NCBI GenBank assembly: GCA_035647835.1
Contig: DASRMS010000173.1
Location: 1-6,510 of the forward strand
Direction of reading: 5' to 3'
Origin: UBA9865 sp035647835
Lineage (GTDB): Bacteria; Bacillota; Dethiobacteria; Dethiobacterales; Dethiobacteraceae
DNA: 6,510 nucleotides
In this document: positions 1 through 6,194 of the stretch, in pieces
Position numbering within the stretch: the first letter of the stretch is position 1
How the letters are laid out: every line of letters begins with the position of its first letter
Notes under the pieces: generated by a model
What the model was told of the DNA's origin: nothing
The model's database searches: none
The model's input: the letters and a program-made list of their open reading frames with translations, nothing else
Program-made: the position numbers and the translations under genes

Positions 1-13
1 GTATTCATCATGT
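1..13 (+). CRISPR. 3' end of a further CRISPR spacer, cut by the window edge
   Basis: These 13 bases come directly before the first visible repeat and are not repeat sequence. They are most simply the tail of another 32-nt spacer, so the array continues to the left beyond the window. The true number of repeats is therefore larger than 23. Confidence 0.85.
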
Positions 14-1385
14 GTAGTCCCCGCACATGCGGGGGTGATCCCAGCAGTTTATTTTGAGCATACCTTTCCAGCCGGTAGTCCCCGCACATGCGGGGGTGAT
101 CCCCGGCGTTGATGAGTTCCTAGTTGTACCAGTCAGTAGTCCCCGCACATGCGGGGGTGATCCCCGAGGTGCATGAAAAGGGAAGGATTATAACATGTAG
201 TCCCCGCACATGCGGGGGTGATCCCATAAAGCCGGGGTTTTTTATGAACGACTTGCTGTAGTCCCCGCACATGCGGGGGTGATCCCTTTAGAGCCGATTA
301 TGGGGCGTCCGCTATTAGGTAGTCCCCGCACATGCGGGGGTGATCCCACATTCTATCCTCTATGATTTTCCACAGGCTAGTAGTCCCCGCACATGCGGGG
401 GTGATCCCAACATACACAAATTTTGATGGTGTAGTAATAGGTAGTCCCCGCACATGCGGGGGTGATCCCTGGTTTGTAAAAAGTTTGCATGCTATAAAGA
501 GGTAGTCCCCGCACATGCGGGGGTGATCCCGATATAAAAGTCACTAATAAGAATCTAGCCAGGTAGTCCCCGCACATGCGGGGGTGATCCCCATTTTACA
601 TCTTTTGTGGTGGACATATGGTTGTAGTCCCCGCACATGCGGGGGTGATCCCACGCCCGTTATCGGAAACTGCCCGCGGAATGTGGTAGTCCCCGCACAT
701 GCGGGGGTGATCCCTTCTGGATGCCTCTTGCTATCCGCTCCATTGTGTAGTCCCCGCACATGCGGGGGTGATCCCAGTGTGAAATTTGCAGAACTCGCAT
801 ACTTTTTGTAGTCCCCGCACATGCGGGGGTGATCCCTAGTGTTGTATTAATTTTTCTTAAATATGCTAGTAGTCCCCGCACATGCGGGGGTGATCCCGTA
901 AAAGGATCCATTTTGAGATATTTGCGCTCGTAGTCCCCGCACATGCGGGGGTGATCCCCGGTGCATAGATTATTGTCTTGCCGACATTGAGTAGTCCCCG
1001 CACATGCGGGGGTGATCCCACAAATTTTTTACGGTGGCTCTTCGTCCGGTAGTAGTCCCCGCACATGCGGGGGTGATCCCAAGAGGATCGCCGCCGCCTC
1101 CTATACTTGTACGTAGTCCCCGCACATGCGGGGGTGATCCCTGTCTTCCCACGTTTGAACGTGTGCACTTTACGTAGTCCCCGCACATGCGGGGGTGATC
1201 CGCACTCACAACCCCCGAAACATGGACGCCCGTAGTAGTCCCCGCACATGCGGGGGTGATCCCTGGATTATCTTCACAAACACAAGTATTTTTAAGTAGT
1301 CCCCGCACATGCGGGGGTGATCCTATTCTGGCAGAAAGCCACAAATAAAATGGGCGGTAGTCCCCGCACATGCGGGGGTGATCCT
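14..1385 (+). CRISPR. Type I-E CRISPR array, 23 repeats, leader-distal part
   Basis: The array holds 23 repeats of 29 bp, starting at 14, 75, 136, 197, 258, 319, 380, 441, 502, 563, 624, 686, 747, 808, 869, 930, 991, 1052, 1113, 1174, 1235, 1296 and 1357. The repeat begins GTAGTCCCCGC, has ACAT at its centre, and ends GCGGGGGTGATCCC. The arms CCCCGC and GCGGGG form a 6-bp hairpin with an ACAT loop, as expected for Cas6e processing, which would leave an 8-nt 5' handle GUGAUCCC. Of the 22 complete spacers, 21 are 32 nt and one (653-685) is 33 nt. All spacers differ. Twenty repeats are identical; those ending at 1202, 1324 and 1385 differ only in the last base (G, T, T). Similarity to I-E repeats of Escherichia coli and Gram-positive bacteria in this orientation puts transcription on the plus strand and the leader to the left, outside the window. 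Repeat changes at the right end fit that end being the oldest. No cas gene is in the window, so the subtype rests on repeat sequence and the 29/32 geometry. Confidence 0.98.
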
Positions 1386-1416
1386 AAACAGAGCGTATTT
1401 TTTTGACTCGCACTCT

Positions 1417-1443
1417 GTTTCCCACATAGGTGAGGTGATTCCT
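1417..1443 (+). repeat. Decayed terminal CRISPR repeat (24th)
   Basis: The stretch GTTTCCC-ACATAG followed by GTGAGGTGATTCCT keeps the repeat's order of elements: a C run, ACAT at the centre, and a GGTGAT(T)CCT end. It lacks about three bases of the left stem and has one extra T. It starts 60 bp after the start of the last good repeat, almost exactly one 61-bp period. The 31 bp before it (1386-1416) would be the last spacer. The stem complementarity is lost, so processing here is doubtful. The position and the shared 3' end make chance unlikely, but the alignment is by eye and needs gaps. Confidence 0.6.
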
Positions 1444-1605
1444 AAATTAAGCTATCTGTATAAGTCGCGCCCTTACACGAGTACGCGGATTATAACAAAT
1501 TTGATTCATGTAAATAAATCATTACTTCTGGTAGTGCCTTTACGGAACGTGGGTAAAAGATAGGAGTGCCTCGTAGTAGGTAGGCAAGTATTAGAAAAGC
1601 TATTT
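1444..1605. other. Non-coding stretch between the CRISPR array and the ferritin-like gene
   Basis: This AT-rich stretch lies between the end of the array and the terminator of the neighbouring minus-strand gene. An open frame on the plus strand from 1378 to 1563 begins inside the last CRISPR repeat and shows no motif, so it is taken as chance. I see no RNA gene, further CRISPR repeat or promoter that I can defend here. Confidence 0.5.
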
Positions 1606-1645
1606 AAAAAACTATCCTAGCGCTATCTTTCGATGTGCTAGGATA
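1606..1645 (-). terminator. Intrinsic terminator of the ferritin-like gene
   Basis: Read on the minus strand, TATCCTAGCAC and GCGCTAGGATA form an 11-bp stem with one G-U pair (plus-strand arms 1613-1623 and 1635-1645). The stem is followed after two bases by a run of six T (complement of A 1606-1611). It begins 55 bases past the stop codon of the minus-strand gene ending at 1701. The plus-strand side has no T run, so the terminator serves the minus strand. Confidence 0.8.
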
Positions 1646-1700
1646 TAAGTCGTAATTAATTGTTACAATTATATTAAAGGCGAATTGAAAAGCTGGTTTT

Positions 1701-2234
1701 TTAGGATAACCGCAGAGTGGTAATGACATGTTCCTTGTCGGGGAGCTCTAGTTGGTAGTTGTCGATGTTTTTTTTGAGCCAGGTGCGGTAATCGAATTTG
1801 CTGCAGTATTTGGCTAGTTTTTCGGAGAAGAGCGCGATGTGTTGGAGTTCGTCTTGGATAATGTCACGCAGCATGGCTTGCGTGGCGGGGTTGGGAATTT
1901 GGGCGATGTGTTGGAAGTATTGGGTGATGGCGTCGAGTTCAGCAATAATATCTGCTCTAAGGATGTCGCAGACTTTATATTGGTAATTGACATTGTTGCC
2001 CTGCCAGTAATTTTTATGGGCATTATATACTTTGGGATCTATTCTAGCATCGAGCAGAGCTTCGCCTAACATTTCAAAATGGCGCATTTCGTCGAGCGAA
2101 ACTTGTTCGAGCAGTTCGGCGACGTCTTCGTGAGCAACAACGAAGTGGTGATGAAAATATTGTGTGATGGCCGTTAATTCACTGACTTCTCCTGCATAAT
2201 CGTCTAGCAGAAGATGAATGTTCTTTTTGGACAC
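1701..2234 (-). CDS. Ferritin-like di-iron protein (rubrerythrin/bacterioferritin superfamily)
   Basis: The 177-residue protein is a probable four-helix-bundle, di-iron protein of the ferritin-like superfamily, acting in the cytoplasm. It has two internally similar halves. Each contributes a glutamate followed by TAITQYF or DAITQYF (E19 and E99) and an ExxH motif (E49-H52 and E129-H132). This is the full six-residue ligand set E19, E49, H52, E99, E129, H132. There is no rubredoxin-type Cys4 domain, no signal peptide and no membrane segment. The start is GTG, chosen because AGGGGGGT lies 6 bases upstream (2241-2248). The gene stands alone, divergent from hisS, with its own terminator. Iron storage or peroxide/oxygen detoxification is the usual role of such proteins. 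The sequence does not decide between ferritin-like storage, peroxidase or another di-iron activity, so no gene symbol is given. Confidence 0.88.
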   Translation of the reverse strand: MSKKNIHLLLDDYAGEVSELTAITQYFHHHFVVAHEDVAELLEQVSLDEMRHFEMLGEALLDARIDPKVYNAHKNYWQGNNVNYQYKVCDILRADIIAELDAITQYFQHIAQIPNPATQAMLRDIIQDELQHIALFSEKLAKYCSKFDYRTWLKKNIDNYQLELPDKEHVITTLRLS

Positions 2235-2345
2235 TATAACACCCCCCTATAATTAATGATGTAGTTCTGTATAGCATATGCAGCTAGATCTTGTTCTGCT
2301 AGCAGCAGATATAACTTATTGTGCTATTCATTTGGGGGTGTATAG

Positions 2346-2374
2346 TTGACAAGCCTTGGTGGATTGGCTAGAAT
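2346..2374 (+). promoter_or_regulatory. Sigma-A promoter of hisS-aspS
   Basis: A perfect -35 TTGACA (2346-2351) is followed after 17 bp by TAGAAT (2369-2374), one base off the consensus -10. Transcription should begin near 2381, about 90 bases ahead of hisS. It is the only consensus promoter seen between the divergent ferritin-like gene and hisS. Confidence 0.85.
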
Positions 2375-2391
2375 TAAATTGGTAAATTCCG

Positions 2392-2420
2392 ACTCCCGAC
2401 CGCAGGGGCGGGGGTTTTTT
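2392..2420 (+). terminator. Intrinsic terminator in the hisS leader, probable attenuator
   Basis: ACTCCCG (2392-2398) pairs with CGGGGGT (2409-2415), including one T-G pair, and a run of six T (2415-2420) follows. It lies about 10 bases after the predicted transcription start and before hisS, with no plus-strand gene upstream to terminate. It therefore most likely limits hisS-aspS transcription. Synthetase genes of Firmicutes are often controlled by T-box leaders. Here the conserved T-box core (a GGTGG followed by ACCGCG) is not present and the leader before the terminator is only about 40 nt, so a standard T-box is not supported. Confidence 0.75.
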
Positions 2421-2470
2421 GTACTAGCTGGGAAGCAGATGATTTTGCAATAAGAAGAGGGGGAAATGAA

Positions 2471-3739
2471 GTGTTAACGAAAGCACCGCGTGGTACGCGT
2501 GATATTTTGCCGACTGAAATCGCAGCGTGGCAGTTTTTTGAAGAGAAGGTGCGGGAAGTCAGTCGTTTATTTGGTTACAGTGAAGTAAGAACGCCGATCT
2601 TTGAGCATACGGAGTTATTCTTACGTGGCGTGGGTGAAGTAACGGATATTGTTTCTAAAGAGATGTATACTTTTACTGACCGGGGTGAGCGTTCTTTAAC
2701 GCTGCGGCCAGAAGGGACTGCTTCGGTAGCCAGAGCTTATCTGGAGCATAAAATGCAGGGTGAGGCCCAACCGGTTAAACTGTACTATGCGGGACCGATG
2801 TTTCGTTATGATCGGCCACAGGCGGGGCGTTACCGACAGTTTCATCAATATGGTGTGGAAGTGTTTGGCAGCAATGATGCTTCAGTGGATGCGGAAGTTA
2901 TTAGTTTACCGTTATTTTTTTTCCGGGTATTAGGTTTAAAGGATTTTACTTTACATATTAACAGTGTGGGTTGTCCTAAATGCCGGGAGCAATATCGTAC
3001 ACGTCTGCAGGCTGAATTAAAAGATAAAGTGGGAGACTTGTGTAAAGATTGTGCGGAGCGTTATGAGAAGAATCCCTTACGCATTTTGGATTGTAAAAAT
3101 GAGCAGTGTCAGGAACTAACCAAGGATGTACCCTCGCTCTTGGACATGCTGTGTGATGATTGTGCACAACATTTTGCGGCGGTGCGGCAAGCTTTGGATG
3201 CTTTAGGGGAAAGCTATATTGTAAACCCGCGTTTAGTACGGGGCTTGGATTATTACACGAAGACGGCTTTTGAAATTATGTCACCAGTCTTGGGCGCGCA
3301 GAGTTCCATTTGTGGCGGCGGCCGTTATGATAATTTGTTATCCATTCTTGGTGGTCCGGAGGTTCCCGGTATTGGTTTTGCGATGGGCATCGAACGAGTC
3401 CTGTTGGCATTAGAAGCAGCAGGGGTGCAGACGGGCCAGGACAAGGGGATAGATGTGTTTGTAGCTACTGCTGGGGTGGCAGCCCAAGAGGCGCTCAAGT
3501 TGACGCAGGATTTGCGCCAAGCCAAGGTAGCAGCGGATAAAGATTATTTGGGACGCAGCCTTAAGGCACAGCTGAAATATGCCAATAAGCAGGGTGTGCG
3601 CTATTTAGTAATTCTTGGTGAAGAAGAAATGGAGAACGGACAGGCTACACTGCGGGACATGCAGACAGGTGAGCAGGAAACTGTGGCTCTGGCTGCGTTG
3701 GTAGAACAGTTGGCCGTGTTGGTTAGGGAGGCAAAGTAG
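2471..3739 (+). CDS. hisS: Histidine-tRNA ligase (HisRS)
   Basis: This class II aminoacyl-tRNA synthetase charges tRNA-His with histidine, using ATP, in the cytoplasm. Its 422 residues are the usual bacterial length. Visible landmarks are LRPEGTAS (78-85), motif 2 starting FRYDRPQAGRYRQFHQ (111-126), the histidine-specific signatures RGLDYY (257-262) and GGGRYD (282-287), and motif 3 around GIGFAMGIER (300-309). The C-terminal part from about 328 is the anticodon-binding domain. The insertion between motif 2 and RGLDYY has eight cysteines in pairs (C168/C171, C191/C194, C208/C213, C228/C231), a pattern that could bind zinc. The start is GTG at 2471, 7 bases after the GAAGAGGGGG Shine-Dalgarno (2454-2463). 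An ATG at 2466 is out of frame and stops after three codons. The gene is directly followed by aspS. Confidence 0.97.
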   Translation: MLTKAPRGTRDILPTEIAAWQFFEEKVREVSRLFGYSEVRTPIFEHTELFLRGVGEVTDIVSKEMYTFTDRGERSLTLRPEGTASVARAYLEHKMQGEAQPVKLYYAGPMFRYDRPQAGRYRQFHQYGVEVFGSNDASVDAEVISLPLFFFRVLGLKDFTLHINSVGCPKCREQYRTRLQAELKDKVGDLCKDCAERYEKNPLRILDCKNEQCQELTKDVPSLLDMLCDDCAQHFAAVRQALDALGESYIVNPRLVRGLDYYTKTAFEIMSPVLGAQSSICGGGRYDNLLSILGGPEVPGIGFAMGIERVLLALEAAGVQTGQDKGIDVFVATAGVAAQEALKLTQDLRQAKVAADKDYLGRSLKAQLKYANKQGVRYLVILGEEEMENGQATLRDMQTGEQETVALAALVEQLAVLVREAK

Positions 3740-5512
3740 ATGGAGTATCGCGATCGTAATTGTGGAGAAATTCGGGCAGCAGAGATTGGGCAGCAGGTGA
3801 CGCTAAGTGGTTGGGTGCAAAGACGCCGTGACCACGGAAAATTAATCTTTTTGGATTTACGGGATCGTAGCGGTCTGGTGCAGGTTGTTTTTAATTTTGA
3901 ACATAATGAGGCCATATTTACTCAAGCAGAGGGCATCCGTACGGAATTTGTGGTAACGGTGCAGGGAGAAGTGATAGCACGGGATCCAGAGGCGGTAAAC
4001 CCCAAATTAGCTACTGGTGAAGTTGAAGTAAAGGCCCAGTCATTAACCATTCTCAATAAAGCAAAAACACCGCCTTTCTATATTGAAGACGGTGTTGAAG
4101 TGGACGAAAATATACGCTTGAAGTATCGTTATTTAGATCTGCGGCGTCCGGAAATGCTGCAAAACCTAATTTTACGTCACCGTGTCAGCAAATTGGTACG
4201 TGATTTCCTTGATGCTAAAGGTTTTCTAGAGGTGGAAACACCAATTTTAACTAAAAGTACACCGGAAGGCGCACGTGACTATTTAGTACCTAGTCGTGTC
4301 AATCCGGGCGAGTTTTATGCTTTACCGCAGTCACCCCAGTTATTTAAGCAGCTGTTAATGGTCTCTGGTGTGGAGCGTTACTTCCAAATCGCACGCTGTT
4401 TCCGTGATGAGGATTTGCGTGCCGACCGTCAACCTGAATTTACACAAATCGATATTGAACTATCTTTTTGTAGTCAAGAGCAGATTCTAGAGCTGATGGA
4501 ACAAATGATGGTGCATATTTATCAGGGCGCTTTGGGGGTTGAGATCCCTACTCCCTTCCCGCGGATGACATATCAGGAAGCAATGGAGCGCTTTGGCAGT
4601 GATAAACCGGATACACGTTTTGCTTTGGAACTACATGATATTTCGCAGCTTGTGGCGGGTACAGAGTTTAAAGTTTTCAAGCAAACATTGGCCGCAGGTG
4701 GTGTAATTAAAGGCATTAATGCTAAAGGATGCGGTAAATTCAGCCGGCGGGAAATTGATGAATTAACGGCTTTTGTTGCCCAATTTGGGGCAAAAGGTTT
4801 GGCCTATTTATTTGTCGAAGAAGCGGGTGTGCGCTCACCAATAGCTAAATTTTTTGCTGAGGCCACTCTGGCAAATATTGTACAGACTCTGGACGGAGCA
4901 CCTGGTGACTTGTTGTTGTTTGTGGCAGATGAATTTGATGTCGCCTGCCAGGCTTTAGGTGCACTGCGTTTACAGTTAGGTGAGCGTTTAGGCCTGCTGG
5001 ATGAAAATAAACTGAATTTCCTGTGGGTCGTAGATTTTCCTCTGGTTGATTTTGATCAGGATGAAGGACGTTATGTCGCCATTCATCATCCTTTTACTGC
5101 GCCACGTGATGAGGATTTGCCTATTCTAGAAAGTGAGCCCCAACAAGTGTTAGCCAAAGCCTATGACTTGGTTTTCAATGGTGTCGAAGTAGGTGGTGGC
5201 AGTCTGCGCATTTATCAGCGTGAGCTGCAGGAAAGAATGTTTAAGCTGCTTGGTTTTAGTGCAGACAGGGCACGAGAGCAATTTGGGTTCTTACTTGAGG
5301 CCTTTGATTACGGCACACCGCCTCATGGTGGCATTGCTTTTGGCTTGGATCGTTTGGTGATGTTAATGGCCGGTGAAAAATCTATTCGCGAGGTCATGGC
5401 TTTCCCCAAAACGGCCAGTGCCAGTGATTTAATGACTGGTGCCCCTTCTGAAGTAGCACCACGTCAGCTGAAAGAATTACATATTCAGCACGCAGAAAAA
5501 ACAAAGAATTAA
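3740..5512 (+). CDS. aspS: Aspartate-tRNA ligase (AspRS), possibly non-discriminating (Asp/Asn)
   Basis: The 590-residue bacterial-type class II synthetase attaches aspartate to tRNA-Asp. Domains in order are an OB-fold anticodon-binding domain (about 1-110), the catalytic core with motif 1 near FLEVETP (162-168), QSPQLFKQLLM (197-207), motif 2 with RCFRDEDLR (219-227), the bacterial GAD insertion (about 290-420), GVEVGGGSLR (481-490) and motif 3 GIAFGLDR (531-538). The ATG directly follows the hisS stop with no gap; its Shine-Dalgarno AGGGAGG (3725-3731) lies inside hisS, so the two genes are translated from one message. In the anticodon domain the sequence is RRRDHG, with His32 where E. coli has Leu. 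This histidine is typical of non-discriminating AspRS that also charges tRNA-Asn for GatCAB amidation. That reading is inference; the enzyme family itself is certain. The stop codon overlaps that of the convergent gene. Confidence 0.98.
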   Translation: MEYRDRNCGEIRAAEIGQQVTLSGWVQRRRDHGKLIFLDLRDRSGLVQVVFNFEHNEAIFTQAEGIRTEFVVTVQGEVIARDPEAVNPKLATGEVEVKAQSLTILNKAKTPPFYIEDGVEVDENIRLKYRYLDLRRPEMLQNLILRHRVSKLVRDFLDAKGFLEVETPILTKSTPEGARDYLVPSRVNPGEFYALPQSPQLFKQLLMVSGVERYFQIARCFRDEDLRADRQPEFTQIDIELSFCSQEQILELMEQMMVHIYQGALGVEIPTPFPRMTYQEAMERFGSDKPDTRFALELHDISQLVAGTEFKVFKQTLAAGGVIKGINAKGCGKFSRREIDELTAFVAQFGAKGLAYLFVEEAGVRSPIAKFFAEATLANIVQTLDGAPGDLLLFVADEFDVACQALGALRLQLGERLGLLDENKLNFLWVVDFPLVDFDQDEGRYVAIHHPFTAPRDEDLPILESEPQQVLAKAYDLVFNGVEVGGGSLRIYQRELQERMFKLLGFSADRAREQFGFLLEAFDYGTPPHGGIAFGLDRLVMLMAGEKSIREVMAFPKTASASDLMTGAPSEVAPRQLKELHIQHAEKTKN

Positions 5513-5805
5513 GGTTTAACGTTGGCCATATTTAACTTGGTCACTAAATCATGCAAGATGTTACTGCCGCGGGAAATAATTAAGCCTGTGATGAAGTAAT
5601 CTATCTGCGGGAAGACAACTGGTTGAATGTTAAAAGTTTCTAGCAAGCCGCTGCGGGTAATAACACAGAGGATCATGCCGAGGAGGATGGCAACTATTCG
5701 GCTATACTGACCACGTATTGCAGGAACGATTGATTTGACGATTTCCGTGGTAAATTCGACAATTATGGCAAGTACAACAATGGTTGACAAGGCTTCGAAT
5801 GTCAA
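5509..5805 (-). CDS. Small membrane protein of unknown function, holin-like layout
   Basis: The protein of 98 residues has hydrophobic segments at about 5-17, 36-50 and 64-78, with a charged stretch (EFTTEIVKS, RGQYSR) between the first two and a polar tail. Small size, few membrane segments and a GLIISRGSNILHDL-type end recall phage holin-like and related small Firmicutes membrane proteins, but I do not recognise a specific family. The start is TTG, chosen because AAAGGGTGAG (5811-5820) lies 5 bases upstream and no in-frame ATG is near. No phage endolysin or structural gene is next to it, so a lysis role is not supported by context. It converges on aspS and the stop codons share 4 bp (5509-5512). 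No terminator hairpin is seen for either gene at the junction. Confidence 0.75.
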   Translation of the reverse strand: MTFEALSTIVVLAIIVEFTTEIVKSIVPAIRGQYSRIVAILLGMILCVITRSGLLETFNIQPVVFPQIDYFITGLIISRGSNILHDLVTKLNMANVKP

Positions 5806-5877
5806 AAAAACTCACCCTTTCCCCTTTTTACTCTATATTTATGGTATTGTGGTGCCTGTTATGTTGAGAACTTCCAC

Positions 5878-5906
5878 TTGCTTGCGTCGAAAAAAATTGA
5901 TATAAT
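5878..5906 (+). promoter_or_regulatory. Sigma-A promoter of the 6S RNA gene
   Basis: TTGCTT (5878-5883), 17 bp, then a perfect TATAAT (5901-5906). Transcription should begin near 5913, about 20 bases before the predicted closing stem of the 6S RNA, so a short 5' extension or processing is expected. Confidence 0.8.
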
Positions 5907-5931
5907 TAGTTTGCACATAACGGAGAAAAAA

Positions 5932-6117
5932 AAGAAGCCCTGCGATGTTAGTGTTTCCGTATCATGTTTTGAGCTAACACTTTTGACTCGGGAGCTCGTC
6001 TCTGGATGCAGCACATATGCCTTGTATAGGGAGGACATGTAAAGCAGACAGGAGTGCACCCACCCTGTGGGGAGAGAGTTCAAAACTAGACGGTTACCAC
6101 GGCATAGTGGGGTTTTT
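5932..6117 (+). ncRNA. ssrS: 6S RNA (RNA polymerase sigma-A regulator)
   Basis: The roughly 190-nt RNA binds the housekeeping RNA polymerase holoenzyme by imitating an open promoter, reducing transcription in stationary phase. The 5' part AGCCCTGCGATGTT matches the conserved 6S start. It pairs with the 3' part, ending CACGGCATAGTGGGG then TTTTT, to form the closing stem (5935-5949 with 6101-6115, G-U pairs and one mismatch). After a large central bubble, TTTTGACTC (5981-5989) pairs with GAGTTCAAAA (6076-6085), one base bulged, opening a long interrupted hairpin with GGATGCA/TGCACCC-type pairing further in. Overall length, closing stem, bubble and long arm are those of 6S RNA. B. subtilis also has a 6S gene next to aspS. 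Ends are approximate. Open frames on either strand through here are chance. Confidence 0.87.
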
Positions 6118-6132
6118 GCTGGTAAGTTATGT

Positions 6133-6171
6133 AAAGCGTACATTTCGGGTGACGAAATGTACGCTTTTTTT
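6133..6171 (+). terminator. Strong intrinsic terminator after the 6S RNA
   Basis: AAAGCGTACATTTCG (6133-6147) and CGAAATGTACGCTTT (6153-6167) are a perfect 15-bp inverted repeat with loop GGTGA, and T 6165-6171 follows. It lies 16 bases past the predicted 3' end of the 6S RNA, so the primary transcript may be trimmed back. It also isolates the next gene. The minus-strand side has only three T, so action there is likely weak. Confidence 0.92.
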
Positions 6172-6194
6172 AGTTTCACAGTTATTGATCAAAG

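Noticed and set aside
226..257. Spacer with GGGGTTTTTT resembling the hisS leader terminator (possible self-targeting).
   Set aside because: Only about 10 low-complexity bases are shared; the rest of the spacer does not match, so it is not a self-target.
298..1371. Several minus-strand open frames of 66-133 residues with repeated MCGDY, GSPPHVRGL and GITPACAGTT blocks, and a similar plus-strand frame at 584-811.
   Set aside because: They are translations of the CRISPR repeat in successive frames, with spacers between. The blocks come from the repeat, not from protein conservation.
1463..1495. Possible further decayed CRISPR repeat (CCCTTACACGAGTACGCGG).
   Set aside because: It is off the 61-bp period (46 bp after the previous start) and matches only short scattered parts.
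1378..1563. 61-residue plus-strand open frame after the array.
   Set aside because: It starts inside the last CRISPR repeat, has no proper ribosome binding site and shows no recognisable domain.
1798..2069. Plus-strand open frames inside the ferritin-like gene.
   Set aside because: They are antisense to a gene with full di-iron ligands and show no signals of their own.
2250..2420. T-box riboswitch upstream of hisS.
   Set aside because: The ACCGC near 2399-2403 is not preceded by the GGTGG core, no specifier stem could be recognised, and the predicted start leaves only about 40 nt before the terminator. A covariance search could still overturn this.
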